DNA from: Gautieria morchelliformis
Taxonomy: Eukaryota; Basidiomycota; Agaricomycetes; Gomphales; Gomphaceae
Direction: 5' to 3'
Length of the DNA stretch: 64,000 nt
NCBI GenBank assembly: GCA_015179125.1
Contig: WHVA01000186.1
Span: 62,001 to 126,000 of the forward strand
Shown here one piece after another: positions 21,901 through 32,549 of this stretch (its first letter is position 1; every line of letters begins with the position of its first letter). Under the pieces are notes generated by a model. The model did no database searches, was not told where the DNA came from, and saw only the letters and a list, made by a program, of their open reading frames with translations. The position numbers were made by a program, and so were the translations under genes.

Positions 21901-24638
21901 CACTCCTAGTTTCCTTAGGAACAGAGTCCCCAAGATAGTGTTGTAGTAATCAAGGCTCAAAGTATTCTTCGACTGTTTCGCGACCAAATCTAATGGTTGT
22001 GTTTGTCCTGTAGTTGATCATTGATTGACTACCGATGCATGCCAAATGCAGGGCAAGTGGCTGTTCCAAGGCAAATGTCTTAATGCCAGTGGCGCACATG
22101 AATTCGGGGGACAGCAGTACCCATTCATTCCCACTGTCTAGCACACAGTGGGCCTTTGTGCCACCAATTTACCAGTACCCCGAAAGGGTACAGTTTTCGC
22201 TGCGCAGCCATACTGGTTGTGTGCAGTGTGTGCTCTGATGATGATGCATTGGTTTGGCCGCCTTGTCTGGGGCTGTCGTTCAAGCAGCCATGACTTTGGC
22301 TGTCTCATCTACCTGCGCGATTCTAATTGCGCTGGACCTGTAAGCAGCCTGGTTGTCTGCGGTGTCTTCATCCCAATTGTAGTATTGGGATGGTTCTGGC
22401 TCCCAGGCTTCTGCTGGCCTGCTGTTCTCTTCTTGATCCTCAGTTTCCTGAGGGTCACCCTCCCCCTCTTCAACCTCTTGAAGAGGGGCATCGATGGGAT
22501 CCTCCGGATCCTCATCGTTGTCCTGCCGTACAGCTCCTGTCCTCACTTTCGGCTTCAGGCACGGGCAATTCACCTTAATGTGGCCTGTCTGGCCACATTC
22601 AAAGCAGCTTGCGCTGCTATGGGAATTTTTCAGCCTATCTGGAGGGCGGCCGGATAGCTTTTGTGGGTAGCTCAGCTTTTCCAAGCTTCCTGAGGCCTCA
22701 GGCAGACGACCTGTTTGTGGCGGCTTTGTCGCCATGTGTCTGTGGAAGGCATTGTATGCCTGGAATGCAGTGGGCTTGTTAAAGCCCGACTGTGCGGTTG
22801 GCTTGCTCGTCGCAAGCCGTGACGTGATGGCCGTTGCGGCCGCGGTTTCTGCCTGCTGCATCCCTTGGTTGTACCAAGATGCTTCCTCAATCATTCGGGC
22901 AGCTTTGAAGAGCTGCTCGATCAAGCTGGTTTTCGCGTTGTAGCCTTTCTTCAGGACTTCATTGTGCAATGTATCGTGCAATGCTGACACGAACCGTCTC
23001 CGGAGTGTGTATTCATCGGGTGGCTGTATCATCCGCGCCGAGTACTTCGTGATCTCGTTCAGCATTTCCTGAATGGTCTTCGTGCCTTGCACAACCGCAT
23101 CGAGAATTTGTTCGACATGTGGTGATATGTGAGGGTGTGCATGAATCTCTTCTGTAGCCCTTGCATAGCCATGTCCAAAGTCCAGTCATGGACCTGATGA
23201 TCGAAACGCTCAACGTTTCAAATGAACCATTCTTGGGCTTCGCCGGTTAGGCGAGTGCCCAGGTAATCCACCTGCATCTGCACGGTGGTTGGCCTTAGTA
23301 GGCAGTTCATCATGAGCCACCTCAAGATGCCTGCTATGAACCCCTCGAATTCTTCAATGTCCAAACCTGTGGCATATGGTTTGGGATGGGCCAGCTTTAC
23401 GCCAGATTTTGCGAGCATGGACTTTTCAGGGTCCATGTCTGCGGCGTCTGCAAGCGCGACACAGAGCATCTGTGTGACGCCATCATATGACTCCTGTGGG
23501 CCTTCGATTTGGTCCGGGATGCCTTGACTGAAAGTCAAGGCAATGGACCTTTCGCATAGCTGCACAGCGGTGTGTGGCAGGGCAGCTTCTAAATGCTCAC
23601 TGCTTTGCGGGGATTGATATCGGGTGTCCCCTGTTAATCCCGCGTTCTGGACTCGTAGTGTGCTCGAGAGAGCAGAATGTACTTGTCTGACCTCCTGAAT
23701 GACACGCTCCTGCTGCTCATTTGGCAGCTGGGTGGTCTGCGCTTGAGTAACTGCCTCTTCGGCATGCTGTCTGCGCAGTTCGAGGGTGCGCATATAGTGA
23801 TGGCGGCTGGCACCTCTTTCCGTTGCCAGTGCTTGACTACGAGCTCCAGGCTCATGGCTGTGTCCTTGGAGTTGACTTCCGAGGCTACCTGCTTGCGGAT
23901 TGCCTGTTGGATGGTTTTTCCATCCCTTGCTGGGGCCGTGTTGGTCCCACGGTTTCTCGGTTCATTCATGAACCGTACATCCTGCACGGACAGGATGTTT
24001 GGCGGCGACGCTCGTTCTTGTCTTCAAGGGCTTGTAGTGTCACCCTTACACCAGCAATTTCTGTGTTGCTCTGGTGCACGTCCATGTGGGATTCTGCCAG
24101 CGATGCTTGCAGGCCCACGAGCGACCTTGCTAGTCTGCATGCTGTCGTGACTATGCCAGCGATCCCATCTGCCACGTTCTCCAGCTCCTGGCCTATCTGC
24201 TCGTTCCTCGCATTGGTGTGGCTGATGCATTGGGTTGCTTCATGTAGCTGATTGTTCAGCCACACGGTCACCGTTGTTTCATCAGTGCTGTTTGTCCTTG
24301 AGCTCTTTCTACTTGAGCTCAAGTATTCCGAGTCCTGATTGTTCTCAGGTGCTTGTTGTTTTTGACATTGTTCTTTGGGAGGAGCAACGGTTGTGCGATC
24401 CTTCGACCCAGGGAAGCGTCGCCACTCTTAACTTGTCGCGATGTCTGGTCCGATGCTGAGCCTTCGTCACTGCTGACGGGTGATCTGGCTCAGCCCTTGC
24501 CCTTATTGCAAGGTGGGGGTGAGTGGGATGGGGACCATGACTTGTCCCCGTCCTGTCCTTCTCCTTCGTCCACGCTCAGTGACACGTGGTCGATGGTGTC
24601 CGCGTCCTCTGGTGCTAGGAAGGGTGCAGCAAGGTCTA
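18955..24638 (-). mobile_element. Ty3/gypsy element fossil with gag and pol (family B)
   Basis: Minus-strand order is gag (24322-22280), ending in a CCHC zinc knuckle CFECGQTGHIKVNC near 22590, then protease region, reverse transcriptase with VYMDDIFIFS near 20950, RNase H (20700-20200), and integrase up to about 18955, where the Helitron piece begins. Integrase zinc-finger sequence is seen on both sides of a solo LTR at 19113-19564. The integrase core and 3' LTR are missing. It is broken, with several breaks, although RT-RNase H is long and open. Confidence 0.85.
19113..19564. mobile_element. Solo LTR inserted in the family-B gypsy integrase
   Basis: It runs TGTTACGACCCG to CACAACCTTAACA, 452 bp, with TGTTA/TAACA tips and the perfect 5-bp duplication GAATG on both sides (19108-19112 and 19565-19569). 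This insertion is younger than the gypsy element it splits. Confidence 0.88.
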
Positions 24639-25910
24639 TGTAATAAGATGTTTGGATATAAATGTTTTTGATTCAATAGAAATATAATTCAAGTTTCAAG
24701 AGAAACCGAATCGAGCTGTGTTCAAGAGTCGAGTGACTGAGAGTATATGGGAAGTATATGTTCATTGATAGAGTCGTCGCAGATGTAACTGCGCTTCAAG
24801 ATGAGAGAATCTTTTGGAAAACGGTGAGTTCAATTGACTGGTGCTCTAGTATACATGCGACAGCTATTTAACCACTGTGTGTGATGTGCTAGGTCGAAAG
24901 GGATGTTACCTGCGCTGGTAGGTGGATGTGCGAGACATGTGCTACGGGGATTGGAGTGCCGGTTGTTGTTACGCATGTGTATTCTACCTATCGAATGGGA
25001 ATGGAGACATGGGAATGGAATATCAGAAATGTGTGATGTGTGGGGGAAGATAAATGGGAAAAGGAAAGGTCCATGCGTAGTGGCTCAGCCACCGTGCCAC
25101 TCCGTGGATCACTCGTTCTCGGGCTGCTCTCGGGCTCAGGGATGGATCCATGGGCATTGATATGTGATGGCGTGACGTGGGCTATGTGGACGTGTGTAGG
25201 CTTGGGTGGATTATCAGGTAAGGATCGTAAGAGTGTGCACGCGGTGCTAACGGGAGGACGGTGGACTGTTGTGGAAGATGCAGACGAAAAGGAGGGGGGA
25301 TTGTGTGAGTATGTGATATTTGTGACACTATGACTTCACCGTCTTCTACTTCCTTGGACCCTAAGCCCAAGGTAGTGTCAGCCGTGGTGTCGCTAGGCTG
25401 CACCAGGGTTTTGTTGCGCGAACTGCTAGATCACGTTGTTTGACTGAGCGGGTACATCACAGGCGCATAGTCGATTGTAGTATGTTGTACTAGGTTCGTT
25501 TTCTGACGATTTTCCAATCGTCAGCACAGCAATCTTGTCTAAGATGCTTCAGGAACCACTATTCAACTGTTTGCTAGGCAAACAGTTGTTGGAAGTTCAA
25601 AAAGGTGTAAGAAGTATGACTTATTACTTGTGGTATCACAAGGTAACAGAACTCAACCAAACGGTGGTGATTCTAGTACGACATAGTGACAGTTACAAGT
25701 CGAGATAAGTTGGGGAATCCCAGGGGATTCCCACGCAAGAACTATACAGTGGGTCCATGAGGACCCACTGGCGCTATGTAGGCTACCAGCTATTATGTGT
25801 TCCCTCGCGGCAACACAGGTAAATATCTATATTTACACACTGGGAGAACCACTCTTGCCTATTTAGCATCCTTGCTGGGCACACCTGTGCTTTTCTCGTT
25901 CACAGCCCTC
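24639..25910 (-). mobile_element. Possible 5' LTR of the family-B gypsy element, and flank
   Basis: The element's minus-strand gag begins just below 24400, and a TGTAATAAG word at 24639 would be an LTR end (TTATTACA on the minus strand). A matching other end could be the TAACA near 25640, giving about 1 kb, but no second LTR or target duplication survives to test this. No host gene is recognised in the stretch. Confidence 0.3.
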
Positions 25911-26230
25911 TGTAAGGGCAACCCTAGCTAGCAGTGCAGATCACACTACCACACAACTGGCAAGGGGAAATCCAAAGTACATACATAAATGAACAGAATA
26001 TACAAGAGAGGGGATTCTCACCTGACAAGGGGAAATCCAAAGAGAAAAGTATAAAGACCCCAAATGCCAGCGAGCCCATAGCCTGTATTATACTATGCTA
26101 TTCTGCAGCCAGGGCCAACACTTGGCACTTGCCATCAGCCCTGCATTCCCCTGACCTGCCTGACCCTTGACCAACCCTTGATGCCACATACTATGTGAGT
26201 TGATTGACTTCCCGGTTGGCTGGGAAGGAA
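25911..26230 (-). mobile_element. LTR remnant (family A)
   Basis: From 25911 (TGTAAGGGCAACCC) the sequence follows the family-A LTRs at 10389 and 14579 to about 26200, in the minus orientation, then diverges. It keeps the duplicated CTTTGGATTTCCCCTTG word. It is more diverged than the other two copies and so older. A short gypsy-like stretch may follow near 26430-26460. Confidence 0.75.
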
Positions 26231-27063
26231 GAGACATCGTATTTGGTAATGGAATGTAAGACAAATTAAAAGACAGAGAAAAGGATGTGAATGGACTGGG
26301 TCCAGTGGGGAAGGCACTGTACGACCAGATTCTGGAAATCCAGGGGGGAAGGATCCAAGGACATGAATGGAATGTGAGCTCCGCGGACTGAGGATCGCAG
26401 GTATGTTTCATAGGCAATGTCCGGATTCGTTCACGAAGGTTGAAGATCGGGTGGAGGCGGAAGCTGAGACCTTTAGTTAGCGAGCGTGGACTTTCCGGGA
26501 GTGTAAAGATGAGCACGCTCCCTACTTAGGGACGTTTATAGACTGTGTAAGGCTTACGGGTTCGTTTTGTCATTGCGGAGACTCACCAGTCGTATGCATC
26601 AACGGACCACTCACAATACGACATTACACGAGGACTCCAAGCTTCTAGCCTGAGGTCTATAACCTCATCTTCGCCATATACGCAGTAGCTTTATGTTTGG
26701 TATATAGTATATACTGTGTGAAGACTTCGCGAGCCTATGGACCCTATTCGTGAACTGCACCGCGCGGCCCTCCACGCTCCTGCGCCCGCCCCCGCGCATC
26801 CTCCACGCCCTCTCACCCGCACCACGGCGCTCCTTCTCGTCGTACCCTTCCCTTCGACTTGAATGCGGGTAGGTATGATGTGCCCCTTCAACCATATATT
26901 GCGTACAAGAGAGCACAGGGGTCATGGGCACATCAATGTATAACTGTGACAAGGAACCATCGAGCGGGAACGAGCAGGCCGCGAGGAGCGGGAGTGAAGT
27001 GAAAACGGTAAGTCGTTTGATACTACCCTGCATTCCTCAGAATTATATCCATGGCTTTTGCCA
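26231..27063. other. Unassigned sequence with possible gypsy remnant
   Basis: A minus-strand word for FRLHPIFN near 26450 resembles the LHPVFN motif at the end of gypsy integrases, the only hint of identity. The rest has no recognised gene. Confidence 0.35.
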
Positions 27064-27894
27064 TCACTTGCCGACTGATTCTAACACGGACATTGTGAGC
27101 ACAGAAGGTGGCTCAACGGGGCTAGCCGACAGTCCCTGCATGCGGATGTCTGACAGCAGATAGCTTGGAGTGTGCCGGCTTTGATCCGTTGACATCCTTT
27201 GTTTGAAAGCCTGTTCAAACATGCTGAGAAGCAGACGACTGCCCATGGTGCAAGGTATTGCATACTCCCACCTTCAAAATCGGGTCACACATCGTCGGTG
27301 TTCCTCGGGGGAAGGATAAATGACCTACCCAATCGCAATTTGCACAAGGCCTCGAGGAGTGATGAAACCAACCAGGGTGTTTGTAAGGAGAACAGCAAAG
27401 ATACTGTGTGGAAGATGCCATCGTTATGGCATTGGAAAATCAATCAATCACGAATCCAATCACCTGGCAAAATAGAGAACACTGCCAGTGCGATAACATT
27501 AGAGCTTGCCACACTGCGGCACCAAAACGATGATGAAAACTGACCTGTCCGCAATGAGCAGCTTTAGTAACTGTGAACCGTAACTATTTTTATATATTAT
27601 CCATGCTTTGTAAAGCATGCAGAAGCATAGGACGATCTCCGTCACACTTGACTGGACAAAAGAAAAGCTAAAGAAGGTCGACATAGTAGGAGCAGAGCAG
27701 CCAGTTAATCCGTCGATGGGCGGTAATCCCAGGCCTGCTCGCGCGATGAGAAATAGAGGAAGAATATAGAATCAGGTGATCCCACCAGGTGGGAGATAAA
27801 GCGCCCAAATGACTCCAGTGCCAACAAGTGTGACCAAACGGACACCAGCGACGCCATAAACGAGCCTTTTGTTGCTGTTATACACTGCATAAAC
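27064..27894 (-). pseudogene. Decayed gene for a basidiomycete seven-helix membrane protein (DUF6533-associated type)
   Basis: An exon at 27894-27545 encodes VYAVYNSNKRLVYGVAGVRL, a hydrophobic stretch, a GCSAP-like loop, then CMLYKAWIIYKN and SQLLKLLIADR, a pattern typical of a large Agaricomycete family of integral membrane proteins of unknown function. The exon ends at a good donor; the intron is 27544-27482 (63 nt). The next exon opens with DSVLYFA, as in the family, but soon hits stops, and the reading shifts. A last exon near 27246-27064 begins GSRLLLSMFEQ, a family-typical end. One stop also lies in the first exon, near ITxFYIL. The N-terminal helices were not found. Confidence 0.65.
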
Positions 27895-30052
27895 CTGTGA
27901 AAGAAATTACACCAGGAAGGCTATGCATGAAAATATCGAGGATACCCGGGCCAGTAAAATGACTATATGTTGGCCGTCTTAGCTAGTATAATTGAATGCC
28001 CTGGTTGAAACGTGTATTCACCTTCTACGCTGACATTTAAAATGATTATGCTGTGCCTACTCGATCAGACAGAGTCGAAAGAGGCATATTATCAAGATAT
28101 GACGTACGATACAGCCTCCCACCAAAAGAAACCACTGCAACTGAAGGATAAGATGAACAGATGAATATGATGTCGTGATCCAACGAGGGAGTTGCGCTTA
28201 CACCTATGCAATAATAAGGTGTTAATAGTCGCATCTTGCGGTAGCATAACGAAACTGCTAACTTTACTCGATAGAGATCCATGAAATAACACTTAGTTTC
28301 ATCATCGTCATGATTGTCGTTCATTTTTGAAAGACACATACGTACTAGTAACTGCTATGATAAGCGCGAAAAGCCCAAAGTAACGAGTCTACGGCGGGAT
28401 GTGAGTAGTCTAATTGGGCATGATCAACCTTGGGCAGTGGGTGCTGACCCATATAAACAATATCTTGCTAAATGAACCAGGTCGATTCCAAACATTCACG
28501 ACCTGACCATGACAAACGTCAACTTGAAGGAGAAATAGGTATACGCGCACTAACTTCAGCATCAAATGTGATCGCTATTTCGACATGAGTGCACGCTTTT
28601 AAATTATTGACATCGGACCCTCACCATGGTCGTATATGAGAAGAGCCAACGATGCAACCGTTGAGTATTTTGTTGGTGTTACTGGATCGAGAGTCAGACA
28701 TAGTTGAAGTTCTTGCACATCTAGACTTGCTTGATTTCAACGCTGTAACCAATAATTGCGGACTGAGAGACATTCTGGATACACGGTAATGGGGGTTGGC
28801 TTGTAGTACACGTGGCAAGACCTGACGGTGTCCCTTGATATACATCTCGCTGCTCTGGCAGCTTTTTTTGAGGAGCCAACGCCCCACAGCGGGAACTGAG
28901 CCATATAACGATCTTCTCGAGCGGGGTTGATTAATGTGACCCAATATACGGAGAACCGTCGAGAGCTTGAGCGAGGCGGCCACGCACTAATCATAAGATC
29001 AGACAGATGGAACATAACACACTCGAAAATACACCACTATGCCGAACTTACCATTCTCGGCAGGTTGGTAGTGCATGGATCTCACACCGGTTCCGTGTCC
29101 GTGGCCATCACGCACAATCGGAACCATTTGACAGGATACACCAGGAAAACAGTATATTAATACCGTGGAGAGTCAGTGTAAGTACCTTGCGCCTGTTGGA
29201 GTCAGGGTCGGTAAGCGTTGAACGCAGGGTCAAGTAGGATATGGAATGGTTTATCGGACATCTACACAGGCAGGAATTAGAGCCCGTTCCGCTACAGAAT
29301 TGCGTGGAATCGCACAGCCAAAATGAAATGATGTTGATTCCAGATGATTCCGGAAATCGCGTGAGATTGTGTGACTGTTCGGCTGGCACAATTTTGGAAA
29401 ATGCCTACTTTTGCTATTCCAATTTTCATGGTTAATTTGGAATTCTGGTTCTGACCTGAATTCCACATTATTTCAAAACCAAATTGCTTTCCGTCATTAC
29501 ACCACACCGCCCTAGACATTCGGACAAGCCCAAAAAGGAAAGTATCGATTCGGCCGTCGCGCTCTCCAAGCACTTGAGGTACTCAAGCGGAATCAGAAGG
29601 CAGCGGCGACCCTTACTTTTACTGCATTGCACTGGCAATGCACATTTAATTAGGTAGTGGTTTTTTTGTCTAAGCACCATTTGTGATAGAAAAATGTATA
29701 GCAGTGGCAAGGGCACCTGTAAGCACCAACAAAATGGCCTTTGGGCGGCCTTCCGGTGTTTATGGCGCCTCTCCAATGTGCCCTGTCTCGATCGAGACTG
29801 GCCATGACTACGCTGTCACGTGACAGAAGTGTAGTTACTTGGAGTGTTCGGCTGGTTTCGGTGAAATTGAGCAAAATCACACAGGTGGTGGTGTTGCGTT
29901 TGGCGGGCTGAAACACAGCAAATGAAATCGCAAGACCGCACCATCCCAATTGGCATTGGATTTTCCAATTGTAAATTACAATTCCATAGCCGAATGAGCT
30001 CTTAGCGTGCATGATATGCTTCTTTTCTACTCCCAACTGATATGTGAAAGCA
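27895..30052. other. Unassigned sequence, no gene seen
   Basis: Short frames at 28046-28339 (-), 28621-28983 (-) and 29108-29389 (-) have no recognised motif; the first could hold the N-terminal exons of the membrane-protein pseudogene. A TCACGTGACA palindrome lies near 29816. Nothing further can be supported. Confidence 0.35.
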
Positions 30053-30060
30053 GACCTCGC
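30053..30060. repeat. 8-bp target-site duplication of hAT, left
   Basis: GACCTCGC directly precedes the left hAT terminal repeat and matches GACATCGC after the right one at seven of eight positions, the duplication length known for hAT elements. Confidence 0.8.
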
Positions 30061-30078
30061 TAGTGTTGTTTACAGTTC
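30061..30078 (+). repeat. Left terminal inverted repeat of hAT
   Basis: TAGTGTTGTTTACAGTTC; perfect complement of the right end at 40649-40666. The TAGTGTTG start is typical of hAT termini. Confidence 0.9.
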
Positions 30079-30165
30079 AGTTCATTTTGATTCGGTCATG
30101 AACCGGTTCATGCTCAGTTTGAGTTTCAGAATCATACTACTGTACAAGGAGGTGTTTTTTTTTTT

Positions 30166-30850
30166 TCATATATTATCAAGGGCAACGTCCACTTCAGTGC
30201 TTTGAATGTCCTCCCCACACTCTTCCATATTGATAGCAGCCATTCGTGATTCCCACCACTCCTTCAGCTCAGGGGCACTCATACGTTTGATTCGACGCTT
30301 GCGATAAATGGACTTCAGGAGCTGCAGCGCCGCAAGTCGATTGGGGGTGAGGCGATTCCTTTTTTTGGAGTCTGTGTCAGCTGCTGCACTCCACACACGC
30401 TCAACAGGAGTCGCAGACCCCTGGATGGCCAAGTAGTCAAGTGCCATCCTACTCAGCTGGGGATACAGGTGCTGGACAGACTATAAATGAAATGTAAGGT
30501 ATTCTACAATGTACAGTGTTGCTGATGGTGACTTACCTGCCAGTAAACCAATGCATCTGGACCGCCTCGGTCTGGATGCATGGTTGGGGCTTCCTCCAGA
30601 TACCGTTCAGCTTCGGTCTGAGGGCTCTGGGTCCCAGAAACATCATCCCACATGTCCCCCCAAATGGAGTTCTCAGTCTGGGAAGCTCTCGGAGGCAGGG
30701 GCAGATCAGTTGCATACGAGTCATTAAACTAGTCAAACTAATGTCAATGTAGTTGCTATTGATCAAGAATTTCTGCTTGGCCTCCTGCGTGAGTGTGAGT
30801 GTCGGATCAGATGGTGCTGTGTCTTTCCACCATTTCTCAAGATAACACAT
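30166..30850 (-). pseudogene. hAT transposase, C-terminal dimerisation region
   Basis: The minus strand encodes LSRMALDYLAIQGSATPVER followed by VWSAAADTD and KKRNRLTPNRLAALQLLKS, the conserved hAT C-terminal dimerisation motif (family pattern: ...IQGSSxxxERxFS...RRNRLxPxxxxALQLLKS). A 54-nt GT-AG intron at about 30537-30484 separates it from an upstream exon running to about 30850, with CYLEKWWKD. The upstream exon stops at the MITE at 30868, so the catalytic core is missing. Frame shifts within 30533-30850 cannot be ruled out. The normal protein cuts and joins transposon ends in the nucleus. Confidence 0.85.
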
Positions 30851-30867
30851 TTTGATATATGGTGTGA

Positions 30868-31325
30868 CACTGGAGGCATGGCAAAATTTCTCAAGTCAGG
30901 AAACCCCTTGAAAATTCTATGGAAATTCCACGTTTCTTGAGAGTTTCCTAGGATGGGAAATTTAGAGGAAATTTAATGTTTTACAAGGGTTTCCAAAGTC
31001 AGGAAATTGTATAAAAATTGTAAAAATATGGTCCAGGAAATCGTGAGGAAACTGAGTCCAGAAACTGACAGTTTAACCATGATTTACTATCTAAAGAAAT
31101 CATGAGTAAATTCTAAATTTCCTCAGAGTTTTTTGGTACAGGAAAATATTAGGAAATTCTGCAAATCTTGGCAGGAAATCTTGTGAAAATTTTATATTTC
31201 TCTATGATTTCCTGACTCTGGAAATTATAGTAAATATTCAGTTTCTAGGAGGAGGAAATTCACAATATCTCAAAGATTTCCTGAGGATTTCCTGGGTTGG
31301 GGAATTGTCTAGAAATTGGAATAGT
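30868..31325. mobile_element. Foldback MITE, copy 1 (CACTGGAG ends)
   Basis: It begins CACTGGAGGCATGGCAAAAT and consists of repeated GGAAATT/AATTTCC words. Its right half is the reverse complement of the left half of copy 2 (54652-55225), showing the same foldback family. The right end is unclear because a larger foldback element follows at about 31335. It interrupts the hAT transposase. Confidence 0.7.
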
Positions 31326-31334
31326 GTGTTGACC

Positions 31335-32531
31335 ATGTGCTGGACGGTGCACTGGTACCGGTACTGCCAGCACACGCGGTCGCTGGTACCCGGCGCTTAT
31401 GGCGGTCGGTTTGCACAAATATTATCCCGCGCCCACACCAAAGGGAAAAACTCCTGTTCACGTGGCATTGCATTTTGTGCGCACGCGCAATTCACTGCAA
31501 AGTGTTGCTGGTGCTTTCTGGCACAGTCACGTGACCTGGCCTCGTCTTAAATCATGGTTTGCTAGCCTTTGAAGGCATGGAATTTTATTTTTTTTTGGCT
31601 AGTATGATGGATGGGTTCTGATCATCATTATTTTCAACATTTGAGTTGTCGATCGGTTGTAACTGCACAGGATGAGTCACCCTTTCCCAGGCTGAGGTGC
31701 AGTGAACTGCGGAGGTCATGTGATGCGTCTACAACCACCCATGTTGTGTAAGTATTTCCCACGTTGAGTTTGTTCAGACATCTATTTGGCTTTCACCGTA
31801 ACTCAGCGTGGGAAATACTTACACAACATGGGTGGTTGTAGACGCATCACATGACCTCTGGAGTCCACTGCACCACAGCCTGGGAAAGGGTGACTCATCC
31901 TGTGCAGTTACAACCGATCGACAACTCAAATGTTGAAAATAATGAGGATCAGAATCTTATGTAGGTCTAGAAAATCTACCTAGAATCATTTATAAGGGTC
32001 CCATCCATCATACTAGCCAAAAAAAAAAAAAAAATTTCCCTGCCTTCAAAGACTAGCAAATCATGATGTAAGACGAGGGCAGGTCACGTGACTGTGGCAG
32101 AAAGCACCAGCGCGCGTGGGAACACTGTGGTGAATTGCGCATGCGCGCAAAATGCAATGCCGCACGAACAGGAATTTTTCCCTTTGGCGCGGAGTTGGGA
32201 TAATATTTGTGCACACCGACCGCCGTAGGCGCTGTCAGCGCAGGCGTGCGCTGGTACCCCACGCTGTCAGCGCAGCGTGCGCTGGTGCACGTCGCTGCCA
32301 GCGCAGGCTTGCGCTGGTATCGGCGCTGTCAGCGCTGGTGCACGTCGCTGTCAGCGCTGGTGCACGTCGCTGTCAGCGCAGGCTTGCGCTGGTACCAGCG
32401 CTGTCAGCGCACGCATGTGCTGGTGCACGTCACAGTCAGCACACTCTTACGCTGGTACCGGCGCTGTCAGCGCAGCCTTGCGCTGGTGCGCTGACAGCGC
32501 CGGGTACCAGCGCACGCCTGCGCTGACAGCC
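31335..32531. mobile_element. Large foldback element FB1
   Basis: Two arms, about 31345-31770 and 31799-32240, are reverse complements around a loop of about 28 nt at 31771-31798. Both arms hold, in mirror order, CACAACATGGGTGG, AAAGGGTGACTCATCC, CGATCG, TAGTATGATGG, GTCACGTGAC-like and ATGCAATGCC-like words. The right arm extends into an array of GCGCTGTCAGCGC-type repeats (32220-32531), of which the left arm keeps only a trace. No transposase is encoded. The architecture, long inverted arms with terminal tandem repeats, is that of foldback elements; the superfamily is unknown. Confidence 0.85.
32220..32531. repeat. Array of short palindrome-bearing repeats, FB1 right arm
   Basis: About ten imperfect units of 22-32 bp, each with a CGCTGTCAGCG core and a GCGCTGGTRC-like flank (for example GCGCTGTCAGCGCAGGCTTG). 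The core is self-complementary around GCGC and CAGCG. The same units occur in reverse orientation at 36945-37010 and 37783-37990. Confidence 0.85.
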
Positions 32532-32549
32532 TGAGTTGAACATCACCTT

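Noticed and set aside
32152-32526. Open frame with CAGARRCQRR-like repeats as a Cys-rich repeat protein
   Set aside because: It is the FB1 palindromic array read in one frame; the antisense and other frames are equally open.
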